Positions 1-9,588 of a stretch of 64,000 bases of DNA are shown one piece after another. The DNA is from Protaetiibacter intestinalis. Lineage in GTDB: Bacteria; Actinomycetota; Actinomycetes; Actinomycetales; Microbacteriaceae. Numbering within the stretch: the first letter of the stretch is position 1; every line of letters begins with the position of its first letter. Both the position numbers and the translations under genes were made by a program. Below the pieces are notes generated by a model. It was not told the origin of the DNA. It searched no databases and saw only the letters and a list, made by a program, of their open reading frames with translations. The DNA is taken from NCBI RefSeq assembly GCF_003627075.1, contig NZ_CP032630.1, positions 806,001 through 870,000 on the forward strand. The letters are read 5' to 3'.

Positions 1-91
1 GGGCGGGGACGGATCCGACGCCGACGAACACGAGGAACGCGGTGCCGAGGAACTCTGCAGCCAGCTTCTGCCACAGGCGGTTCTCATCCAT
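1..91 (-). CDS. glpF: MIP-family channel (aquaporin/glycerol facilitator), N-terminal fragment
   Basis: Only the first 30 codons lie in the window; the gene runs off the left edge. The start of a transmembrane helix is visible, with the AEFLGT...LVFVGVGS pattern typical of the first helix of MIP channels, which pass glycerol or water through the cytoplasmic membrane. The ATG at 89-91 is preceded by AAGGAG at a five-base spacing. It is divergent from an IclR-family regulator, and a perfect palindrome covers the region just after its promoter, so glycerol-responsive repression is likely. The choice of GlpF over a water channel is inferred from context, since the pore residues are outside the window. 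Confidence 0.7.
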   Translation of the reverse strand, partial: MDENRLWQKLAAEFLGTAFLVFVGVGSVPA

Positions 92-140
92 ATGTACTCC
101 TTCGGACATAGGGGGAAGTTGATCGAATCACGGAACGTCA

Positions 141-182
141 TTCGACAATGTCGAATATTGTACTGAAATCGCCGGATGTCAA
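141..182 (-). promoter_or_regulatory. Promoter and IclR-type operator of the facilitator gene
   Basis: On the minus strand a perfect -35 TTGACA (177-182) is followed after 16 bases by a -10-like CAATAT (155-160). Directly downstream is the perfect 7-1-7 palindrome TTCGACAATGTCGAA (141-155). A repressor bound there would cover the start of transcription. The site lies between the facilitator and the IclR gene, so autoregulation is also possible. That this IclR protein binds here is inference from position and symmetry. Confidence 0.65.
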
Positions 183-239
183 GGGTCCAGCACGAAGTGC
201 ATCCGACCCCATAATGGAACGACCACGAGGGGGTGACAC

Positions 240-1007
240 GTGATCCAGGCCATCGACAGGGCGGCGAAAGTGCTGCAATCCCTGCAAGGCGCCCGCCACC
301 TCGGCATCACCGAGCTCTCCGCCATGCTCGAGCTGCCGCCCTCGACCGTGCACGGGATCGTCAAGTCGCTCGCGGAGCACGGGCTCGTCGCCAAGGAGCG
401 CGGCGGCAACCGGTACATGCTCGGCCCCGCCCTCGTGAAGCTCAGCAACGTCTACCTCGACACCCTCGACGTGCGCGCACGCGCCATGCGCTGGACCCGC
501 GAGCTCGCGCGTCGCACCGGGCTCGCCGTCCGGCTCGGGGTCGAGCTCTTCGACGAGGTGCTCGTCATCCACCACAACCGGCGCCCCGACGGCAGCCAGC
601 AGATGCTCGAGACCGGCATGACGATCCCCGCCCACGCCTCCGCGATGGGCAAGGTGCTGCTCGCCTACGACGAGGAGTACCAGGACACCGTGCTGCGCGT
701 CGCCCTCCGCAGCCTCACCGGCGACACCATCACCGACCCCGCCAAGCTCACCCTCGCCTTCCCCGGGATCGCCGAACGCGGCGTCGCCACGGAGGAGGAC
801 GAGGCCGTGCTCGGCGAGTCGTCGATCGCCGCACCGGTCGCCGACGCATCCGGAGGGGTGGTCGCAGCCGTCGCCGTCGTGCTGCCGTCGAGCGAGTGGC
901 CGCCCGTCGACGGGGTGCTCAACGACCTCCGCGAGACCGCCCGCAACATCTCACGCGAGCTCGGCGCCACCACCTGGCCGCCGCGGGTGTCGACCCACGA
1001 GGACTGA
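240..1007 (+). CDS. IclR-family transcriptional regulator
   Basis: 255-residue protein with an N-terminal winged helix-turn-helix at about residues 1-62 (the ITELSAMLELPPSTVHGIVKSL region) and a C-terminal IclR effector domain at about 75-245 containing GMTIPAHASAMGKVLLA. Length and architecture match the family. It starts at a GTG preceded by a GAGGGGG run. The divergent MIP-type channel gene and the intervening palindrome suggest a local repressor of glycerol uptake, like GylR-type IclR proteins of actinobacteria. The effector cannot be read from sequence; glycerol or glycerol-3-phosphate is a guess from the neighbour. Confidence 0.88.
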   Translation: MIQAIDRAAKVLQSLQGARHLGITELSAMLELPPSTVHGIVKSLAEHGLVAKERGGNRYMLGPALVKLSNVYLDTLDVRARAMRWTRELARRTGLAVRLGVELFDEVLVIHHNRRPDGSQQMLETGMTIPAHASAMGKVLLAYDEEYQDTVLRVALRSLTGDTITDPAKLTLAFPGIAERGVATEEDEAVLGESSIAAPVADASGGVVAAVAVVLPSSEWPPVDGVLNDLRETARNISRELGATTWPPRVSTHED

Positions 1008-1012
1008 GCGCG

Positions 1013-2587
1013 TCAGCACATCGGGTCCGACGCCGGCACCGTCCCCTTCAGGAGGTAGGCGTCGACCGTGTCGTCGACGCACGCCACACCCTGCGCGTAG
1101 ATGGTGTGCCCCTCGCCCTCGTAGCTCACGAGGAACCCGCTCGAGAGCTGCTTCGAGAGCGACACGGCGTTCGCGTAGGGGGTCGCGGGGTCGTTCGTCG
1201 TGCCGATCACCATGATCGGGGGCGCACCCTGGGCGTCGAAGGTGGTGGGCAGCTCGGCGACCGGGTACGGCCAGTTCGAGCAGACCACGTCGAGCATCGC
1301 GTAGTCGTCGTAGGCGGCGTAGCGGCCGAGGATGGGTGCGGCCGCGTCGATCTTGGCGAGCCCGTCGAGCGTCGAGACGCCGTCGGTCGCGAGGTCGCCC
1401 TCGTTGCAGGTGACGGCCGTGTAGATCTCCATCGAGTTGTCGGAGTAGCCGCCGCCCGCGTCCCGCCCGTTGTAGGCGTCGGCGTAGACGAACACGGTGT
1501 CGGCGTCGCCCTTGCGCAGGCTCGTGAAGAGGTTCGAGAGCTCGGGCCAGTAGCTCTCCGAGTAGAGCGTCAGGATGATGCCCGTCGCGACCGTCGCCGA
1601 GTCGAGCTCGCGACCGTCGGAGGCGACGAAGTGCCGCGCGTCGACCGTGTCGAGCATCTGCCGCACCGACTTCATCGCCGCGTCGACGTCGCCCGAGAAC
1701 GGGCAGTCGCCTCCGCTCGAGATGCACCAGGTCATGTACGCCCGCAGCCCCGAGTCGAAACCCGCCATCTGCGTGGCGAGCGCGTCGAGGTCGCCGACCG
1801 AGGGGTCCACGGCGCCGTCGAGCACCATCCGCCCCACCTTCTCGGGGAACAGCTCGGCGTACATCGTGCCGAGGTAGGTGCCGTACGAGTAGCCGAGGTA
1901 GTGCAGCTCGGTGTCGCCGAGCACGGCGCGGATGACGTCCATGTCGCGCGCGACGGATGCCGCGTCGAGGTGGCCCATGAGCGCGCCCGTGTTGGCGTCG
2001 CAGGCCGCCGTCCAGTCGGCGGCGCGCTCGGTGAGCTCGTCGAGCCAGCCCTGCGTGCCGTACGCGGAGGAGTAGGTGCCGTACAGCCACTCGTCCTGGT
2101 CGGCCGAGTCGGTGTAGCACTCGACGGGCGTGGAGTGGTTGACCCCGCGGGGGTCGAAGCCGATGACGTCGTAGTCGTCGAGCACGTCGGAGGTGACGAT
2201 GTAGTCGACCGAGTCGTGCACGAAGTCGTAGCCGGAGCCGCCGGGGCCGCCGGGGTTGATGAGCAGCGAGCCGATGGGCGTGCCGCTCGCCTTGTGCCGG
2301 GCGATCGCGATCTGGATGGTGTCGCCCGTCGGGTCGTCCCAGTCGAGCGGCACGGTCACCTCGGTGCAGTCGATGCCGCTCGCGCCGCAGCCGCTCCACG
2401 ACGGGGTCTGCGTGTAGTACTGCTCGAGCTCGGCCGGCACGTCCTCCCCCGTGGGCCCGGGGCGCCCGTCGTCCTTCGTGCCGCCTCCGCCGAGGAACGG
2501 CAGCCCGGTGCAGCCGGCGAGCAGGACGGCCGCGGCGAGAACCGCGGTGGCGGCGCGCAGGCCGCGCGCACGGGTGCGGGAAGACAT
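1013..2587 (-). CDS. Secreted alpha/beta-hydrolase lipoprotein, tripeptidyl aminopeptidase (SlpD/E, TAP) type
   Basis: 524 residues. A signal sequence ends in the lipobox LAGC (Cys at about residue 26), so the enzyme is probably anchored outside the cell. The oxyanion-loop motif NPGGPGGSG, the nucleophile elbow GYSYGTYLG, an acidic TTNDPATPYA motif and the catalytic-His region EGEGHT are all present, as in secreted actinobacterial peptidases that remove N-terminal peptides. The TAP-like C-terminal domain with paired cysteines is intact. The minus-strand -10 TAGGCT (2594-2599) sits six bases before the ATG, suggesting leaderless mRNA; that promoter overlaps the stop codon of the upstream serine hydrolase. 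Confidence 0.85.
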   Translation of the reverse strand: MSSRTRARGLRAATAVLAAAVLLAGCTGLPFLGGGGTKDDGRPGPTGEDVPAELEQYYTQTPSWSGCGASGIDCTEVTVPLDWDDPTGDTIQIAIARHKASGTPIGSLLINPGGPGGSGYDFVHDSVDYIVTSDVLDDYDVIGFDPRGVNHSTPVECYTDSADQDEWLYGTYSSAYGTQGWLDELTERAADWTAACDANTGALMGHLDAASVARDMDVIRAVLGDTELHYLGYSYGTYLGTMYAELFPEKVGRMVLDGAVDPSVGDLDALATQMAGFDSGLRAYMTWCISSGGDCPFSGDVDAAMKSVRQMLDTVDARHFVASDGRELDSATVATGIILTLYSESYWPELSNLFTSLRKGDADTVFVYADAYNGRDAGGGYSDNSMEIYTAVTCNEGDLATDGVSTLDGLAKIDAAAPILGRYAAYDDYAMLDVVCSNWPYPVAELPTTFDAQGAPPIMVIGTTNDPATPYANAVSLSKQLSSGFLVSYEGEGHTIYAQGVACVDDTVDAYLLKGTVPASDPMC

Positions 2588-2591
2588 GCGC

Positions 2592-3992
2592 TCAGCCTAC
2601 GGGGTGCCGCAGCTCCCGCAGCCGGTCGGGGTGGAGCGGCGTCGTCAGCCAGCGCAGCTGCGCCGTGCCGTCGGCGCGGCACGCGAGGTGCAGCGTGTGC
2701 GGTGTCTCGAGGAAGAGCACCTCGGCCGCGAAGCCGTCGCCGTCCCAGCCGCCCGCGGCGGCGATCGGCACGCCGTCCGGGGCCGACTCGACCCACTCCC
2801 CGATGCCGACGGGCACGACGAGTTCGCCCGCCCTGTCGACGAGCCCGAGCACCCAGCCGTCCCCCTCCGACCGCAGGCGCACCTCGCGGATACCGGCGGG
2901 CGCGCGACCGGCCGAGGCGACCGCGAAGACGGCGGAGGCGGCCGTGACCGGCTGCGGCGCCGAGGGCGGCACCGGCAGCGCGGCGGAGGCGAGGCGCTCG
3001 GCGAGCGCGGCGTCCGCATCCGGATGCGGCTCGCCGTCGAACGCGGGCAGCAGCCGCGCCCAGACGTGGTCGAGCAGGCGCTGCATCTGCTCGGTCTCGG
3101 AGGTGATCGCGAGCACGGCGTCGTGCTCGGGCAGCACGATGCAGAACTGCCCGTAGGCGCCGTCGCCGCGGTAGCCGTGCCGCGACATCCAGAACTGCAG
3201 GCCGTAGCCCTGGCTCCAGTCCGGGCCCCAGTCGCCGGGGTTCGCGACCTGCACCCGCGTCGCCTCGGCGAGCCAGTCGGCGTCGAGCAGCTGCTGCTCG
3301 CCCCAGCGCCCGCGCTGCAGGTAGAGCTGACCGAGCCGCGCCACGGCATCCGTCGTGGCGTGCAGGCCGCTGAAGCCGAGGTCGACCCCCGCGGGCTCCT
3401 CGAACCAGGAGGCCTCGCGGATGCCGAGCGGCTCGAACAGCCGCGGCCGCAGGTAGTCGATGAGGCTCTGCCCCGAGGCGCGCTGCACGATCGCCGCGAG
3501 GGTGTACGTGCACGGCTGGTTGTAGGCGAAGAGGGTACCGGGCTCCGCATCCGGAGGGGTCAGCAGGAAGCCGCGCACGAGGTCGCCCCCGCCCGCCTGG
3601 GAGGCGCGGTCGATCGTCTCCTCGGCGTGGCCGCTCGCCATCGACGCGATGTTCCGCACCGTCATGCGCCGCGTCCGCGGGTCGGTCACCTCGGCGTCGT
3701 ACTCGGGGAAGTAGTCGATCACCGGGGTGTCGAGCTCGAACAGCCCCTCGGCGTGCGCGAACCCCGCGGCGGTCGAGGTGAAGCTCTTGCTGAGCGAGTA
3801 CAGCAGCTGCACGCGGTCGGCGGCGTAGGGCGCCCACCATCCCTCGGCGATGACGGCGCCGTGCCGCAGCAGCACGAGCCCGTGCGGGCGGATGTCGGGG
3901 TCGGTCTCGAGCGCGTCGAGCAGCGCCGCGATCCCGCGCGCATCCACCCCCTCCGCGGACGGCGTCGAGTGCGGCAGGTCGGCGGTGCTCAT
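2592..3992 (-). CDS. Serine hydrolase of the class C beta-lactamase / PBP fold
   Basis: 466 residues from the ATG at 3992 (MSTADLPHST). An upstream in-frame extension is rejected because it runs antisense-like through sucD. The SxxK nucleophile motif is SLSK, in YSLSKSFTST, and a second conserved block around FAYNQPCTY is where the YxN tyrosine lies. No signal peptide is visible, so a cytoplasmic esterase or amidase related to 6-aminohexanoate-dimer hydrolase or EstB is more likely than a cell-wall enzyme. The substrate is unknown. The gene follows the sucD stop by one base, so it may be read with sucCD although no metabolic link is apparent. Confidence 0.78.
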   Translation of the reverse strand: MSTADLPHSTPSAEGVDARGIAALLDALETDPDIRPHGLVLLRHGAVIAEGWWAPYAADRVQLLYSLSKSFTSTAAGFAHAEGLFELDTPVIDYFPEYDAEVTDPRTRRMTVRNIASMASGHAEETIDRASQAGGGDLVRGFLLTPPDAEPGTLFAYNQPCTYTLAAIVQRASGQSLIDYLRPRLFEPLGIREASWFEEPAGVDLGFSGLHATTDAVARLGQLYLQRGRWGEQQLLDADWLAEATRVQVANPGDWGPDWSQGYGLQFWMSRHGYRGDGAYGQFCIVLPEHDAVLAITSETEQMQRLLDHVWARLLPAFDGEPHPDADAALAERLASAALPVPPSAPQPVTAASAVFAVASAGRAPAGIREVRLRSEGDGWVLGLVDRAGELVVPVGIGEWVESAPDGVPIAAAGGWDGDGFAAEVLFLETPHTLHLACRADGTAQLRWLTTPLHPDRLRELRHPVG

Positions 3993-3993
3993 G

Positions 3994-4899
<906 letters not shown>

Positions 4900-6066
4900 T
4901 TACTTGGAGGCCAGCTCGGCGGCCTTGTCGGCGCCTTCGTCCATGCCGGTGGCGATCGTCACGAGCGGGTGGTTCGCGGCCGCGAGGATCGCACGGCCCT
5001 CCTCCACCTGGTTGCCGTCGAGGCGCACCACGAGCGGCTTGGTGGCCGCGTCGCCGAGGATCTCGAGGGCCTTCACGATGCCGTTCGCGACCGCGACGCA
5101 CGAGGTGATGCCGCCGAAGACGTTCACGAACACGCTCTTGACCTGCGGGTCGCCGAGGATGACGTCGAGGCCCGCCGCCATGACCTCCGCGGATGCGCCG
5201 CCGCCGATGTCGAGGAAGTTGGCGGGCTTCACGCCGCCGTGGTTCTCGCCGGCGTAGGCCACGACATCCAGGGTGCTCATGACGAGCCCCGCGCCGTTGC
5301 CGATGATGCCGACCTCGCCGTCGAGCTTCACGTAGTTGAGGCCCGCGGCCTTCGCCTTCGCCTCGAGCGGGTCGGCGGCGCCCTTGTCCTCGAGGGCCTC
5401 GTGCTCGTGGTGGCGCACCTCGCTCGCGTTGTCGTCGAGCGAGATCTTGCCGTCGAGGGCGACGATGTCGCCAGCGCCGGTCAGCACGAGCGGGTTCACC
5501 TCGACGAGGGTCGCGTCCTCCGAGGTGTAGACCTCGTAGAGCTTCACGAAGACGGGGGCGACCTTGTCGACGAGCTCGGCGGGGAACTTCGCGGCGACCG
5601 CGATCTCCTTCGCCTTCTCGAGGGTGATGCCGTCGAGCGGGTCGACCTCGATGCGTGCGAGCGCCTCGGGGCGCTCCTCGGCGAGCTGCTCGATCTCCAT
5701 GCCGCCCTCGTAGGAGGCGAGGCTCAGGTACGAGCGGTTCGACCGGTCGAGCAGCACCGAGAAGTAGTACTCCTGCGCGATGTCGGCGCCCGCCGCCACC
5801 ATGAGGCGCTTCACGACGTGGCCCTTGATGTCGAGGCCGAGGATCGCCTCGGCGGCCGCCTCCGCGTCGTCCGGGGTCTTCGCAACCTTGACGCCGCCGG
5901 CCTTGCCGCGGCCTCCGGTCTTCACCTGCGCCTTGACGACGGTCACGCCGCCGAGCTTCTCGGCCGCGGCGCGCGCCTCGGCGGGGGTGTCGGCGACGAT
6001 GCCTGCGAGCACGGGGACCCCGTGCTTCTCGAACATGTCGCGGGCCTGGTACTCGTAGAGATCCAC
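4900..6066 (-). CDS. sucC: Succinate-CoA ligase, beta subunit (ADP-forming)
   Basis: 388 residues when started at the GTG at 6064-6066 ([19 protein letters not shown]), which matches family length; a GGAAGAAG stretch precedes it. The open frame continues upstream to about 6210, but that extension has no homologous character and is rejected. The ATP-grasp domain is at about 1-240 and the ligase domain at about 240-388 with GGI(T)SC motifs. It binds nucleotide and succinate and partners with SucD. The leader carries two tandem 16-base repeats, then a long inverted repeat further upstream; see those entries. Confidence 0.96.
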   Translation of the reverse strand: MDLYEYQARDMFEKHGVPVLAGIVADTPAEARAAAEKLGGVTVVKAQVKTGGRGKAGGVKVAKTPDDAEAAAEAILGLDIKGHVVKRLMVAAGADIAQEYYFSVLLDRSNRSYLSLASYEGGMEIEQLAEERPEALARIEVDPLDGITLEKAKEIAVAAKFPAELVDKVAPVFVKLYEVYTSEDATLVEVNPLVLTGAGDIVALDGKISLDDNASEVRHHEHEALEDKGAADPLEAKAKAAGLNYVKLDGEVGIIGNGAGLVMSTLDVVAYAGENHGGVKPANFLDIGGGASAEVMAAGLDVILGDPQVKSVFVNVFGGITSCVAVANGIVKALEILGDAATKPLVVRLDGNQVEEGRAILAAANHPLVTIATGMDEGADKAAELASK

Positions 6067-6115
6067 GCTTGTCGCTTCTTCCAGTGCGTCGGGGATGGAG
6101 GGGCCGGAACTCTCT

Positions 6116-6147
6116 CGACGCCGAGATAGTTCGATGTCGAGATAGTT
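6116..6147. repeat. Tandem pair of 16-base repeats upstream of sucC
   Basis: Two adjacent 16-mers, 6116-6131 and 6132-6147, both end in CGAGATAGTT and differ at only two positions. On the coding strand of sucC this reads as two TATCTCG-containing half-sites about 50-80 bases before the start codon. The arrangement looks like a pair of regulator binding sites. It loosely resembles TATCTTGACATCAAGATA-type palindromes bound by some MarR-family regulators, but the protein is unknown. Confidence 0.5.
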
Positions 6148-6168
6148 GGCCGTCTGCCACTCTACCTG

Positions 6169-6245
6169 CTTCGTTCGGGAGGACGACACGCCGCCTCGGC
6201 GGCCCGACACCGCCCCAGCACGGCGTGTCGTCCTCCCGAACGAAG
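6169..6245. repeat. 77-bp palindromic element with perfect 25-bp inverted arms
   Basis: Arms 6169-6193 and 6221-6245 are exact reverse complements over 25 bases, starting CTTCGTTCGGGAGGACG and ending in ...CACGCCG, around a 27-base centre. The element lies between the divergent sucC and the MpaB-like gene, so it terminates neither. Such a long perfect arm is unlikely by chance. The arms share the core CGACACG/CGTGTCG with the hairpin at 55385-55444. Its right arm ends just before the ribosome binding site of the downstream gene, so it would fold in that leader if transcribed from further upstream. Confidence 0.85.
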
Positions 6246-6260
6246 AGCAAGGATGGGGTG

Positions 6261-6989
6261 GTGAGCACCGCCGACGACTACCTCGCCGAGGGCTCGCTCG
6301 TGCTCGGCGGCGGGGCGGCCCTGCTGCTGCAGCTCGCGCATCCGACGGTGGCCCGCGCGGTCGCGGGGCACTCGCGGTTCGCGAGCGATCCGATGCGGCG
6401 GCTGCGGCACACGCTCGGCTACGTGTACGCGATCGGCCTCGGCACGCCGGAGGTCGCGGAGGCGGCGGCGCGCGCCGTCGACCGCGCGCACCGCGGCATC
6501 CCGGGCGCCGTCGACCCCGAGCCGCAGCTGTGGGTCGCGGCGACGCTCTACGGCGTCGGGATGCAGGTGCACGAGGTGCTGTTCCGCCCGCTGCCGGATG
6601 CCGTGGCCGACGAGGTCTACACGGTCTCGGGCCGCTTCGGCACGAGCCTGCAGGTGCCGGAGGGGATGTGGCCCGCGACGCGCGCCGACTTCGCGGCGTA
6701 CTGGGAGCGGATGCTGCCGACGCTCGCCGTGGGCGAGGAGGCGCGCGCGGTGGCCCACGGCATCCTGCACCCCGCGCGCGGCACCGTGCCCGCGTGGGTG
6801 CGCGCCGTGCTGCCGCTCGCGCGGCTCACGACGGCCGCCCTGCTGCCGGAGGCGATCCGCGACGCCTACGGCCTCCCGCGCCGCCCCCGCCGCGAGCGCG
6901 CCGCCCTCGCGCTCGCGCGCGCGCTCGCCCGCCTCACGCCCCGCCGGATCCGGCGCCTACCCTCGCGCCTGCTCCTCCCCCGCGGGTGA
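6261..6989 (+). CDS. MpaB-like / oxygenase-like protein (DUF2236 family)
   Basis: About 242 residues starting [37 protein letters not shown]. The LLLQxxHPxVAxGVxxHS-like block with a histidine, near residues 20-40, is the hallmark of the DUF2236 family, which includes the fungal heme-dependent MpaB. Conserved [13 protein letters not shown] and YVYAIGLGT follow. The biochemical role of bacterial members is not established. The start could be GTG 6258 or GTG 6261; AAGGA at 6249-6253 fits 6261 better. The 3' end overlaps the convergent beta-glucosidase gene by 33 bases. The C-terminus is very Arg-rich. Confidence 0.75.
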   Translation: MSTADDYLAEGSLVLGGGAALLLQLAHPTVARAVAGHSRFASDPMRRLRHTLGYVYAIGLGTPEVAEAAARAVDRAHRGIPGAVDPEPQLWVAATLYGVGMQVHEVLFRPLPDAVADEVYTVSGRFGTSLQVPEGMWPATRADFAAYWERMLPTLAVGEEARAVAHGILHPARGTVPAWVRAVLPLARLTTAALLPEAIRDAYGLPRRPRRERAALALARALARLTPRRIRRLPSRLLLPRG

Positions 6990-8351
6990 GGCGGCGATGA
7001 CGTCGCGGTACCAGCGGAACGAGTCCTTCGGGGTGCGGGCCTGCGTCGCGTAGTCGACGTAGACGAGGCCGAAGCGCTCGGCATAGCCCGCCGCCCACTC
7101 GAAGTTGTCGAAGGCGCTCCACACGTAGTAGCCCTGCACGTCGACGCCCGCGGCCACCGCATCCGCGACCGCCCGCAGGTGCGCGTCGAGGAACGCGACG
7201 CGACGCGGGTCGCGCACGGCGCCGTCGGCCTCCGGCACGTCGTGGAACGACGCCCCGTTCTCGGTGATGACGACGGGCGGCAGCTCGGGGTAGCTCGCGC
7301 GCAGCTCGGTCAGCACGCCCGTGAGCCCCTCCGGCACGATCGCCCAGCCGAAGTCGGTGCGCTCCTCGGACGGGTACGGCACGGGCGCGAACGGCATCCC
7401 CTCCGGGAGCTCGACCTCGATCGCCCCGGCGGTGTCGAGGTCGGGGCGCGGGGCCGCGATCCGCACCGGCTCGTAGTAGTTCACGCCGTAGAAGTCGAGC
7501 GGCGCCGAGATCACCGCGAGGTCGGCGGCGAGCTGCGCGTCGTCGATCGGCAGCAGCGGCCGCAGCTCCTCCGGGTAGCTGCCCGCGAGGATCGGCTGCG
7601 AGAACAACCGGTTGGTGATGGCGTGGAAGGTGCCCGCCGCCACGAGGTCCTCCTCGGCATCCGAGGCCGGCACGATGAGCGGATGCTGCTGCGCCACCCC
7701 CACGCGCTCGGCGCCCGCCGCGCGCAGCCGCCCCACCGCGAGGCCGTGCGCGAGCAGCTGGTGGTGCGCCGCCGGCAGCGCCCCGAAGCCGAGGCCGCGG
7801 CCGGGCGCGTGCGAGTCGAGCGCGTAGCCGTACAGCACCTGCACGCTCATCTCGTTGAGCGTGATCCAGTCGCGCACCCGGTCGCCGAGCCGCCCGGCGA
7901 CGACCGAGACGTAGTCGGCGAGCGCCTCGGCGGTGTCCCGCACCATCCAGCCGCCGCGCTCCTCGATCGTCTGCGGCAGGTCCCAGTGGTAGAGGGTGGG
8001 CACGGGACGGATGCCGCGCGCGAGCAGGCCGTCGACGAGCCGTTCGTAGAACGCGAGCCCCGCCTCGTTGACCGCACCGGTGCCCTCCGGAAGGATGCGC
8101 GACCACGAGATCGAGAAGCGGTAGTCGTGGATGCCGAGCTCGGCGAGCAGGTCGAGGTCGCCCTCCCAGCGGTGGTAGTGGTCGATCGCCACGTCGCCCG
8201 TCTCGCCCTCGCGGGTGCGACCCGGTTCGTGGCTGAAGACGTCCCAGATGGAGGGGCCGCGGCCGTCCTCGGTGACGGCCCCCTCGATCTGGTACGAGGC
8301 GGTCGCGGCGCCGAAACGGAATCCGGGCGGCAGGGCGGGGAGCTGGTTCAT
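6957..8351 (-). CDS. Family 1 glycoside hydrolase, beta-glucosidase
   Basis: 464 residues, full length for a GH1 (beta/alpha)8 barrel. It has the N-terminal FRFGAATASYQIEGA signature, the acid/base glutamate in TLNEM (usually TLNEP) near residue 170, and the nucleophile in ITENG near residue 360; YVWSAFDNFEW near the end is the typical aglycone-site loop. It hydrolyses beta-glucosides or cellobiose in the cytoplasm, as no signal peptide is seen. The start is an ATG (MNQLPALPPGF). The MFS transporter and TetR genes lie upstream on the same strand, suggesting a sugar uptake and cleavage unit. Confidence 0.93.
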   Translation of the reverse strand: MNQLPALPPGFRFGAATASYQIEGAVTEDGRGPSIWDVFSHEPGRTREGETGDVAIDHYHRWEGDLDLLAELGIHDYRFSISWSRILPEGTGAVNEAGLAFYERLVDGLLARGIRPVPTLYHWDLPQTIEERGGWMVRDTAEALADYVSVVAGRLGDRVRDWITLNEMSVQVLYGYALDSHAPGRGLGFGALPAAHHQLLAHGLAVGRLRAAGAERVGVAQQHPLIVPASDAEEDLVAAGTFHAITNRLFSQPILAGSYPEELRPLLPIDDAQLAADLAVISAPLDFYGVNYYEPVRIAAPRPDLDTAGAIEVELPEGMPFAPVPYPSEERTDFGWAIVPEGLTGVLTELRASYPELPPVVITENGASFHDVPEADGAVRDPRRVAFLDAHLRAVADAVAAGVDVQGYYVWSAFDNFEWAAGYAERFGLVYVDYATQARTPKDSFRWYRDVIAASPAGEEQARG

Positions 8352-8385
8352 GGCTTCTCTCGATGATTCGTGGGCGGATCGGGGG

Positions 8386-9588
8386 TCAGCGAACGCCGCG
8401 CAGACGCGGCAGGCAGAGCAGGGCCAGCAGCGCGACCGCCGCCGTGACGAGGTACAGCGCGAGGTAGCCGCCGGCGCCCGTCACGATCGGCGCTGCGACG
8501 ACGGGCGCGAGCGCCTGCGGCAGAGCGGAGGCGATGTTGGCGACGCCGAGCATGCTGCCGGTCGAGCGTCCGCTCGGCAGCACGCGCGTGATGATGGCGA
8601 CGTCGACGCTCACGAAGAGCCCCCAGCCCACGCCGATGAGCACGGTCGCCGCGATGACGGCGGGCAGCACGGGCAGCACGGCGAACACCACGGCGCCCGC
8701 CGCGAGGGTGACCCCCGCGAACACCACGAAGACCTTGCGACGCGCGAGGCGATCCGACCAGGCGCCGCCGACACCCGCCCCGACGCCCGTGACGACGACG
8801 TTGACGAGCGTGAGCACGAGCACCCAGGTGCCCGGGTCGTCGACCCCGACGCCGTCGAGCAGGTAGAAGTACAGGTAGACGAGCACGAGCGCGTTGACGA
8901 GGTTGAGCAGCAGGCGCAGCAGCCACGCCCACGCGAAGTCGGCGGTGGGGCGCAGCGCCGCGAGCACCCCGCGGAGCCCGGACGCGGCACCGGCTGCGGC
9001 ATCCGCGCCCGCGACCGCCTCGCGCGGCTCGGGCAGTACGACGATCGCCGCGCCGAGCAGCGGCACCGCCACGGCGAGCGCGACGTAGCCGAGCGCTCCC
9101 TCGTCGAGGGCGACGGCGGTCGCCGTGCCGAGCACGACGCCCGCGAGCTGGGCGATGCCGAACAACGAGCCGACGAGGCCGCGGCGCTCCTCGGGCACCC
9201 GGTCGGCGATCATCGCGAGCAGCGCGGCGAAGGGTCCGTTGAGACCCACCTGCACGAGCACCCAGCCCGCGATCATCCAGCCGGCGTCCGGCGCGACGGC
9301 GAGCACCGCGAGGCCCACGACGCCGATGACGGCGCCCGCGACGAGCACGGGGCGCCGACGCGGCCCGTTCACCGAGAGCCGGTCGGAGAGCAGGCCCCAC
9401 AACGGGTTGGCGACGAGCGAGGCGACCGCGCCGATGCCGGTCACGAGCGCGAGCAGCGCCTCCTTGCCGTCCGCCCCCGCGATCGCGGCGGACTGCGCGG
9501 GCAGCAGGATCTGGATCGGCCCGAACCAGCCCGCGAACACACCGCCCGTGGCGAGCAGCAGCGCGACGAGCCAGCTGCGGCGGATCAT
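8386..9588 (-). CDS. Major facilitator superfamily transporter
   Basis: 400 residues from the ATG at 9586-9588 (MIRRSWLVALLLATGGVFAGWFGP) with about 12 predicted hydrophobic segments. The MFS loop-2/3 motif appears as NPLWGLLSDRLSVNGPRRRP. The open frame extends far upstream but would overlap tetR. The start overlaps the tetR stop by four bases (ATGA), implying translational coupling with the TetR regulator. The beta-glucosidase follows 34 bases downstream, so a glycoside importer is plausible, although drug-efflux-like members have the same outline. Confidence 0.85.
   Translation of the reverse strand: MIRRSWLVALLLATGGVFAGWFGPIQILLPAQSAAIAGADGKEALLALVTGIGAVASLVANPLWGLLSDRLSVNGPRRRPVLVAGAVIGVVGLAVLAVAPDAGWMIAGWVLVQVGLNGPFAALLAMIADRVPEERRGLVGSLFGIAQLAGVVLGTATAVALDEGALGYVALAVAVPLLGAAIVVLPEPREAVAGADAAAGAASGLRGVLAALRPTADFAWAWLLRLLLNLVNALVLVYLYFYLLDGVGVDDPGTWVLVLTLVNVVVTGVGAGVGGAWSDRLARRKVFVVFAGVTLAAGAVVFAVLPVLPAVIAATVLIGVGWGLFVSVDVAIITRVLPSGRSTGSMLGVANIASALPQALAPVVAAPIVTGAGGYLALYLVTAAVALLALLCLPRLRGVR

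Noticed and set aside
233..2947. A 900-codon open frame on the plus strand, and many similar long antisense frames throughout
   Set aside because: High GC leaves few stop codons; these frames are Arg/Ala/Pro-rich with no domain character and lie antisense or out of frame to clear genes.
6067..6210. Longer SucC starting near 6210
   Set aside because: The extra 48 residues match no known SucC N-terminus, and the standard start [10 protein letters not shown] has a suitable GTG.
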